A program made the position numbers and the translations under genes. Shown here in pieces: positions 5,868 to 9,587 of a stretch of 9,587 nt of DNA; within the stretch, counting starts at the first letter, position 1; every line of letters begins with the position of its first letter. The notes under the pieces are model-generated. The model did not search any database, was not told the origin of the DNA, and saw only the letters and a list, made by a program, of their open reading frames with translations. Where the stretch lies: assembly GCA_009785045.1 (NCBI GenBank), contig WQXC01000064.1, forward strand, positions 1 to 9,587, in the 5' to 3' direction. The DNA comes from Treponema sp. GTDB lineage: Bacteria; Spirochaetota; Spirochaetia; Treponematales; Breznakiellaceae.

Positions 5868-6703
5868 AAAAAACAACAAAAATCATACTGCCGCTAATTC
5901 TTTTAACAATATTTTGTTTTAGCGGATGCAATGTAGACTGGCTCGGTTTTGTTACATCCAGCGACCTTGATGATCGTCTTAAATCAAAAGACAGTTTTGT
6001 ATTTCTTGACGATGCTAGCAGAAACTGGAGATCTCTTACTCTTGAACCCGAATACTCGTTTGTCGTATTAACTGACACCCATATCGAAGACGGAAAAGAC
6101 TTTGATTTAAAAGATAAAATATCCAAAGTAATTAGCGAAAACGCTAAAATAAAATTTGTTGTTATTTTAGGAGACATTACCCAAACCGGAGCCGAAAAAG
6201 ATATCTTAAAATTTATAGAAGTTGCTGATTCTTTTGGAGTTCCCTGCTACCCGGTTATAGGAAACCACGATATCTATTTTGGCAACTGGCCGTACTGGAG
6301 AGATAATATAGGTTCTACCATGTACAGGGTTGACGGGGACGGGCTTGCTTTAATTATCCTGGATTCTGCTAATTCTTTCTTTGGCAAAGAACAGCTTGAC
6401 TGGCTGGAAAGACAGGTAAATAACGCAGCCGGCAAGCGGGTTTTTGTATTTACGCACTCCCCTCTTTTTGTTACAGGTCCTGTAGATTTACAGCAGATTA
6501 CAGATACAAAAGAACGCGCCCGCATTGTTTCGATGCTGAAAAACAAGTGCGATATTATGTTTATGGGGCATTCACATAAACGGGTAGAAAATGAAACAGG
6601 AAATGTAAAATACATAAGCATAGAAGACTTTAAGAGTAAAAAAGTTTATTGTCTTGTTTCTGTATCTGGTTCAGGTGTATCTTATGAGTTTTTTAAACTT
6701 TAA
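5861..6703 (+). CDS. Lipoprotein metallophosphoesterase (calcineurin-like)
   Basis: The 280-residue product has a basic N-terminus, hydrophobic stretch (about 8-20) and lipobox F-S-G-C with the lipid cysteine at 23, so it acts outside the inner membrane. The calcineurin-like metal-binding set is complete and in order: D-T-H at 72-74, G-D at 104-105, G-N-H-D at 134-137, T-H-S at 198-200 and G-H-S-H at 236-239. These would bind two divalent metals and hydrolyse a phosphomonoester or phosphodiester. The set and spacing resemble the Icc/3',5'-cyclic-nucleotide phosphodiesterase-like branch, but the substrate cannot be deduced. ATG 5861 has a strong GGAGGAG (5844-5850) with 10 nt spacing inside the upstream gene, and the start overlaps that gene's stop as ATGGTAA, predicting coupled translation. 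An outward-facing phosphate-scavenging or envelope-remodelling role with the partner barrel protein is inference. A run of eight A (5866-5873) lies in the first codons. Confidence 0.88.
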   Translation: MVKKTTKIILPLILLTIFCFSGCNVDWLGFVTSSDLDDRLKSKDSFVFLDDASRNWRSLTLEPEYSFVVLTDTHIEDGKDFDLKDKISKVISENAKIKFVVILGDITQTGAEKDILKFIEVADSFGVPCYPVIGNHDIYFGNWPYWRDNIGSTMYRVDGDGLALIILDSANSFFGKEQLDWLERQVNNAAGKRVFVFTHSPLFVTGPVDLQQITDTKERARIVSMLKNKCDIMFMGHSHKRVENETGNVKYISIEDFKSKKVYCLVSVSGSGVSYEFFKL

Positions 6704-6709
6704 AATCAC

Positions 6710-6738
6710 TTGCCTGTTTAGTAACTTTAAAATATAGT
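6710..6738 (+). promoter_or_regulatory. Promoter of hisS giving a nearly leaderless transcript
   Basis: TTGCCT (6710-6715) and TATAGT (6733-6738) are separated by exactly 17 bp. The predicted start is near 6745, only about 2 nt before the ATG at 6747. No Shine-Dalgarno sequence is possible on such a transcript, and none is seen in the DNA. Confidence 0.65.
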
Positions 6739-6746
6739 ATCTATAT
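6732..6746. repeat. Inverted repeat over the hisS -10 region and start point
   Basis: ATATAG (6732-6737) and CTATAT (6741-6746) are perfect inverted copies around TAT. The site covers the -10 hexamer and abuts the start codon, a placement expected for a repressor operator; all-AT composition makes chance plausible. Confidence 0.4.
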
Positions 6747-8057
6747 ATGGCAGCTTATATTGAACCAAGAGTTCTAAAAGGTTTTAGGGATTTTCTCCCG
6801 GACGCAGAAATAATCCGGCGCGGATTAATCGAAAATATCGAAAACACATGCAGGTCTTTTGGCCTTGTGCCAATTGATACTCCAGCAATGGAATATGCAG
6901 AAATTCTGCTTGGTAAAGGCGGCGGCGAAACAGAAAAGCAAATATACCGTTTTAAAGATAACGGAGAACGTGATGTTGCTCTGCGTTTTGATCTTACTGT
7001 CCCGTTTGCACGTTATATTGCTTTACACCGCGCAGAACTAACATTTCCGTTTAAACGATACCATATTGGCAAAGTCTGGAGAGGCGAAAATACCCAACGC
7101 GGCAGATACAGGGAATTTACACAGTGCGATTTTGATATTATCGGCAGCGACAGTCCTGCAGCGGATTTTGAAATTATTTTATTAATCTATTCTACCATGA
7201 AAAATCTTGGAGTTGATGTTAACATTCATGTAAATCACCGCGGGATTTTTAACCGCTTTTTAACACATATCGGGCAAAGCGAAAAATCTGTCGAAATACT
7301 TCGTACTGTAGACAAGCTTTCCAAAACAGGTAAAGAAGAAACTCTTAAAAGCCTTGCAGAGTTTACAACCGAAACCAATGCGCAAAAAATTCTCGAGTTC
7401 GTCGAAGCAAAAGGCAGCTTTAAAGATGTTCTTAACCGTATAACAGAACTGTCAGGCGGCTCTTCTCCTGAATCGCAGCGGTTGGATTCACTTAATCAAT
7501 ACATGATTGACGCAACAGGCTGCGCTGACCCATTCATTCTGGATCCCTCAATTACCCGCGGGTTAGATTACTACACCGGTGTTGTTTTTGAAACATTTTT
7601 AAAAGAACTTCCGGATATTGGCTCTGTTTGTTCCGGCGGAAGATACGATAACCTTGCCGGTCTTTATTCAAAAGAAAATGACTCAATAAGCGGTGTCGGC
7701 TCATCCATCGGTCTTGACCGGCTGCTCACAGCGCTGGAAACCCTGGAAAAATTACCTGCCGCAAATAGCTGTTCTGCCGCAATCGCATGCGTAGACGCAG
7801 AAAAATCAGGGTTGTATCAGGGCTTAGCGCAGATACTGCGGCAAAAAGGTTTCCCCTGCGAAGTTTTTACAGACCCTTGCGGAGAGAAAAATATAGTAAA
7901 ACAATTTGTACTGGCAGAAAAAAAAGGTTTACGTTATGTAATTATTGCCGGAAATAACCCTGTAAGCGATAAAGTTTTGCTTCGAGACCTTGGCGCCCGC
8001 CAGAATACAGAGCTAAGCATCGAAGAATTAGCGGTAAAATTAATTAAAAACCGGTGA
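6747..8057 (+). CDS. hisS: Histidyl-tRNA synthetase
   Basis: The 436-residue class II aminoacyl-tRNA synthetase charges tRNA-His with histidine in the cytoplasm, normally as a homodimer. The N-terminus R-V-L-K-G-F-R-D-F-L-P is typical of HisRS. Motif 2 is at about 101-133, with K-R-Y-H-I-G-K-V-W-R-G-E (R112 the adenylate-binding arginine) and R-E-F-T-Q-C-D-F-D. The histidine-specific loop R-G-L-D-Y-Y-T-G is at 271-278, S-G-G-R-Y-D-N-L at 296-303 and motif 3 G-V-G-S-S-I-G-L-D-R-L at 316-326. The C-terminal anticodon-binding domain begins about residue 340. Length is normal for the bacterial enzyme. It has its own promoter with essentially no 5' leader, and there is no T-box in the 43-nt upstream gap. 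Confidence 0.97.
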   Translation: MAAYIEPRVLKGFRDFLPDAEIIRRGLIENIENTCRSFGLVPIDTPAMEYAEILLGKGGGETEKQIYRFKDNGERDVALRFDLTVPFARYIALHRAELTFPFKRYHIGKVWRGENTQRGRYREFTQCDFDIIGSDSPAADFEIILLIYSTMKNLGVDVNIHVNHRGIFNRFLTHIGQSEKSVEILRTVDKLSKTGKEETLKSLAEFTTETNAQKILEFVEAKGSFKDVLNRITELSGGSSPESQRLDSLNQYMIDATGCADPFILDPSITRGLDYYTGVVFETFLKELPDIGSVCSGGRYDNLAGLYSKENDSISGVGSSIGLDRLLTALETLEKLPAANSCSAAIACVDAEKSGLYQGLAQILRQKGFPCEVFTDPCGEKNIVKQFVLAEKKGLRYVIIAGNNPVSDKVLLRDLGARQNTELSIEELAVKLIKNR

Positions 8058-8070
8058 ATTAACTTATTTT

Positions 8071-8118
8071 AAACAGTTTTTGCCATTTACTAACTTTTTC
8101 CGTTTTGATATACTGTTT
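8071..8118. repeat. Widely spaced inverted repeat bracketing the icd promoter
   Basis: AAACAGT (8071-8077) and ACTGTTT (8112-8118) are perfect 7-bp inverted copies 34 bp apart. The right copy overlaps the -10 hexamer and the left copy lies upstream of the -35. This could be a two-site operator for a looping regulator, or chance; the long loop and lack of GC make it a poor terminator for hisS. Confidence 0.35.
8086..8114 (+). promoter_or_regulatory. Promoter of icd giving a leaderless transcript
   Basis: TTTACT (8086-8091, four of six consensus bases) and TATACT (8109-8114, five of six) are 17 bp apart. The expected start falls on the A of the ATG at 8121, so the mRNA would be leaderless. The DNA before the ATG is T-rich with no purine-rich ribosome binding site. 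A better hexamer, TTGCCA at 8080-8085, lies 23 bp from the -10, too far for a standard promoter. Confidence 0.55.
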
Positions 8119-8120
8119 TT

Positions 8121-9317
8121 ATGGCAAAAATAGGCATGAAAACACCCCTTGTTGAGATAGACGGGGACGAGATGACCCGCGTTTTGTGGGAAGTAATCAA
8201 AGAAAAACTGCTCCTTCCTTTTATCGATTTAAAAACAGAATATTACGACCTGGGATTGGCAAACCGCGATAACACAAATGACGAGATAACTGTCCAGTCT
8301 GCAGAAGCAATCAAAAAATACGGCGTTGGGGTAAAATGCGCAACAATAACTGCAAATTCCGCAAGGCAAAAAGAATATAACCTAAAACACCTGCACCCAA
8401 GCCCGAATGCAACAATCAGGGCAATTTTAGATGGTACAGTCTTTAGAAAACCTATATCAGTAGACCGTATAAAACCATCTGTTAATACATGGAAGGCGCC
8501 GATTGTCATAGGCCGCCATGCCTACGGCGATGTTTACAAAGCTGCAGAAATGGAAATTGATGGTCCTGGCAAAGTAGAACTTGTTTATACCAAAGCTGAT
8601 GGAACAGAACAACGTGTTACAGTAGCTGACTTTAAAGGCAGCGGAATTGTTCAGGGCATGCACAATCTGGATGAATCAATAAAAAGTTTTGCGCGCGCAT
8701 GTTTTTTATATGCAATTGCAGAAAAAATCCCATTGTGGTTCGCAACAAAAGATACCATTTCCAAAACATACGATGGCCGCTTTAAAACAATTTTTAACGA
8801 AATATACGAAACAGAATTTAAAGAAAAATGCGCAAATGCAGGTATCGAATATTTTTATACATTAATAGACGACGCAGTAGCGCGCGTAGTAAAAAGCGAA
8901 GGCGGCTTTTTATGGGCATGTAAAAATTATGACGGCGATGTTCAAAGCGACATGATTGCAAGCGCTGCAGGCAGCCTTGCCATGATGACAAGTGTTCTTG
9001 TCTCCCCTACCGGAGTCTTTGAATACGAAGCGGCTCACGGAACAGTTCAACAGCATTACTACCGCTGGCAAAAAGGCGAAAAAACAAGCACTAATCCTGC
9101 AGCATTAATTTTTGCATGGAGCGGCGCGCTTGCAAAACGCGGTGAACTTGACGGAACACCAGATCTATCAGGTTTTGCAAAACGGCTTGAAGATGCTGTG
9201 CTTTCAACAATAAACGATGGAATAATGACGGGAGATTTGTTTAAACTTTCAGATCCGCCGCCGCAAAAAATTCTTAATTCATGGGAATTTATAGACGCTA
9301 TAGCCGCACGGTTGTAA
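8121..9317 (+). CDS. icd: Type II (homodimeric, NADP-type) isocitrate dehydrogenase
   Basis: The 398-residue enzyme oxidatively decarboxylates isocitrate to 2-oxoglutarate with NAD(P). It belongs to the subfamily of human IDH1 and Thermotoga IDH rather than E. coli Icd. Isocitrate-binding residues match IDH1 one for one: T77, S94-P-N-A-T-I-R100, R109, R132 and Y139 in G-R-H-A-Y-G-D-V-Y. K210 matches the catalytic lysine, and D273 and D277 match the metal ligands. The coenzyme region is unusual: A-H-G-T-V-Q-Q-H-Y has Gln311 where IDH1 has the NADP 2'-phosphate ligand Arg314 (His315 is kept as His312), while Arg255 replaces IDH1 Gln257 across the dimer interface and Lys258 keeps Lys260. NADP preference is therefore likely but not certain. 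In an organism with an incomplete TCA cycle its main job would be 2-oxoglutarate for glutamate. carA follows after 18 nt, probably on the same mRNA. Confidence 0.95.
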   Translation: MAKIGMKTPLVEIDGDEMTRVLWEVIKEKLLLPFIDLKTEYYDLGLANRDNTNDEITVQSAEAIKKYGVGVKCATITANSARQKEYNLKHLHPSPNATIRAILDGTVFRKPISVDRIKPSVNTWKAPIVIGRHAYGDVYKAAEMEIDGPGKVELVYTKADGTEQRVTVADFKGSGIVQGMHNLDESIKSFARACFLYAIAEKIPLWFATKDTISKTYDGRFKTIFNEIYETEFKEKCANAGIEYFYTLIDDAVARVVKSEGGFLWACKNYDGDVQSDMIASAAGSLAMMTSVLVSPTGVFEYEAAHGTVQQHYYRWQKGEKTSTNPAALIFAWSGALAKRGELDGTPDLSGFAKRLEDAVLSTINDGIMTGDLFKLSDPPPQKILNSWEFIDAIAARL

Positions 9318-9335
9318 ATATCGCAAGGAGAGACA

Positions 9336-9587
9336 ATGAGTACTAAAAAGGGAACTGAAAAATTGCAGGCAAAACTTGTTCTGGAAGACGGCAGTGAATT
9401 TACAGGGTGGGGTTTCGGCAAAGAACGAAGCGTTGCAGGAGAAGTTATTTTTTATACCGGCATGTCCGGGCTTGTTCAGGCTATAACAGATCCCGGATGC
9501 AAGGGACAGATTTTTGTATGTACCTGGCCAATTGCCGGGAATTGCGGCGTGCCAGTTAATAAAAACGGCGCGCCTTTTTTTGATGAA
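9336..9587 (+). CDS. carA: Carbamoyl-phosphate synthase small subunit, N-terminal part (cut by window end)
   Basis: The visible 84 residues match the start of CarA, the glutaminase subunit that releases ammonia from glutamine for carbamoyl phosphate in arginine and pyrimidine synthesis. The recognisable elements are A-K-L-V-L-E-D-G-S-E-F-T-G, then G-E-V-I-F-Y-T-G-M-S-G, I-T-D-P-G-C-K-G-Q-I and W-P-I-A-G-N-C-G-V-P. These correspond to the family's LEDG...GEVVFNT.MTG...TDPSY.GQI...YP.IGN.GV core. Several positions depart from the usual sequence, for example Y for N in VFNT, L for Y after MSG, and Cys in place of the common Tyr twice. The class I amidotransferase domain with the catalytic cysteine lies beyond the window. 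ATG 9336 has AAGGAG (9325-9330) with 5 nt spacing. The 18-nt gap to icd and the lack of a promoter suggest cotranscription. Confidence 0.88.
   Translation, partial: MSTKKGTEKLQAKLVLEDGSEFTGWGFGKERSVAGEVIFYTGMSGLVQAITDPGCKGQIFVCTWPIAGNCGVPVNKNGAPFFDE

Noticed and set aside
5812..6177. Minus-strand open frame of 121 codons
   Set aside because: It spans the junction of the barrel and phosphoesterase genes and is antisense to the conserved DTH and GD motifs, so it is a shadow of the real frames.
6704..6746. Possible T-box riboswitch ahead of hisS
   Set aside because: The gap is only 43 nt and most of it is promoter; there is no room for a T-box leader and no terminator hairpin.
8058..8120. Terminator between hisS and icd
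   Set aside because: No GC-rich stem followed by a T run is present. The only inverted repeat has a 34-nt loop, so hisS transcription may run on into icd.
9059..9421. Minus-strand open frame of 120 codons
   Set aside because: It is antisense to the conserved C-terminus of icd and to the carA start; no domain or ribosome binding site supports it.
1..9587. CRISPR array, tRNA, rRNA, complete insertion sequence or replication origin
   Set aside because: No regularly spaced repeats, cloverleaf, rRNA core, transposase with terminal repeats, or DnaA-box cluster was seen; the only mobile-element-like trace is the Rpn-like tail at the left edge.

Overview
The window is a stretch of bacterial chromosome with ordinary gene density: nine plus-strand coding regions, two of them cut by the window ends, and no credible minus-strand gene. 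Moderate-to-low GC, three lipoproteins with loose lipoboxes (FYAC, SSC, SGC), small outer-membrane-type proteins and a type II (eukaryote/Thermotoga-like) isocitrate dehydrogenase suggest a diderm spirochaete, most likely treponeme-like. That assignment is inference; no rRNA or other marker confirms it.

Region 1 (1-304): the C-terminal end of a protein resembling the tail of Rpn/PD-(D/E)XK nuclease-transposase family members, closed by a strong GNRA-loop terminator. Region 2 (316-3453): a near-consensus promoter drives two lipoprotein genes that overlap by 14 nt. The first encodes a seven-bladed WD40 propeller tethered at its N-terminus. The second encodes a 681-residue lipoprotein with a CsgG-like N-terminal domain, a central beta-rich domain, a charged helix and a barrel-like C-terminus. 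This pair is the least conventional content of the window and looks like an envelope assembly of unknown function.

Region 3 (3463-5113): an AMP-forming acyl-CoA (or acyl-ACP) ligase with an internally duplicated 14-residue segment, preceded by a possible 14-codon leader ORF. Region 4 (5172-6703): a secreted, barrel-like protein and a lipoprotein metallophosphoesterase, overlapping by ATGGTAA and so probably translationally coupled. Region 5 (6710-9587): hisS, then icd, then the start of carA. hisS and icd each have their own promoter set so close to the ATG that the transcripts would be leaderless or nearly so, and neither has a Shine-Dalgarno sequence. carA follows icd by 18 nt with a strong Shine-Dalgarno and is probably cotranscribed. 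icd supplies 2-oxoglutarate for glutamate/glutamine, and CarA consumes glutamine.

A pattern across the window is that genes inside operons and the WD40 gene have purine-rich ribosome binding sites, while the genes with a promoter right at the start codon (hisS, icd, perhaps the 5172 gene) have none. No tRNA, rRNA, CRISPR array, complete insertion sequence or replication origin was seen. All intergenic gaps are shorter than about 110 bp.
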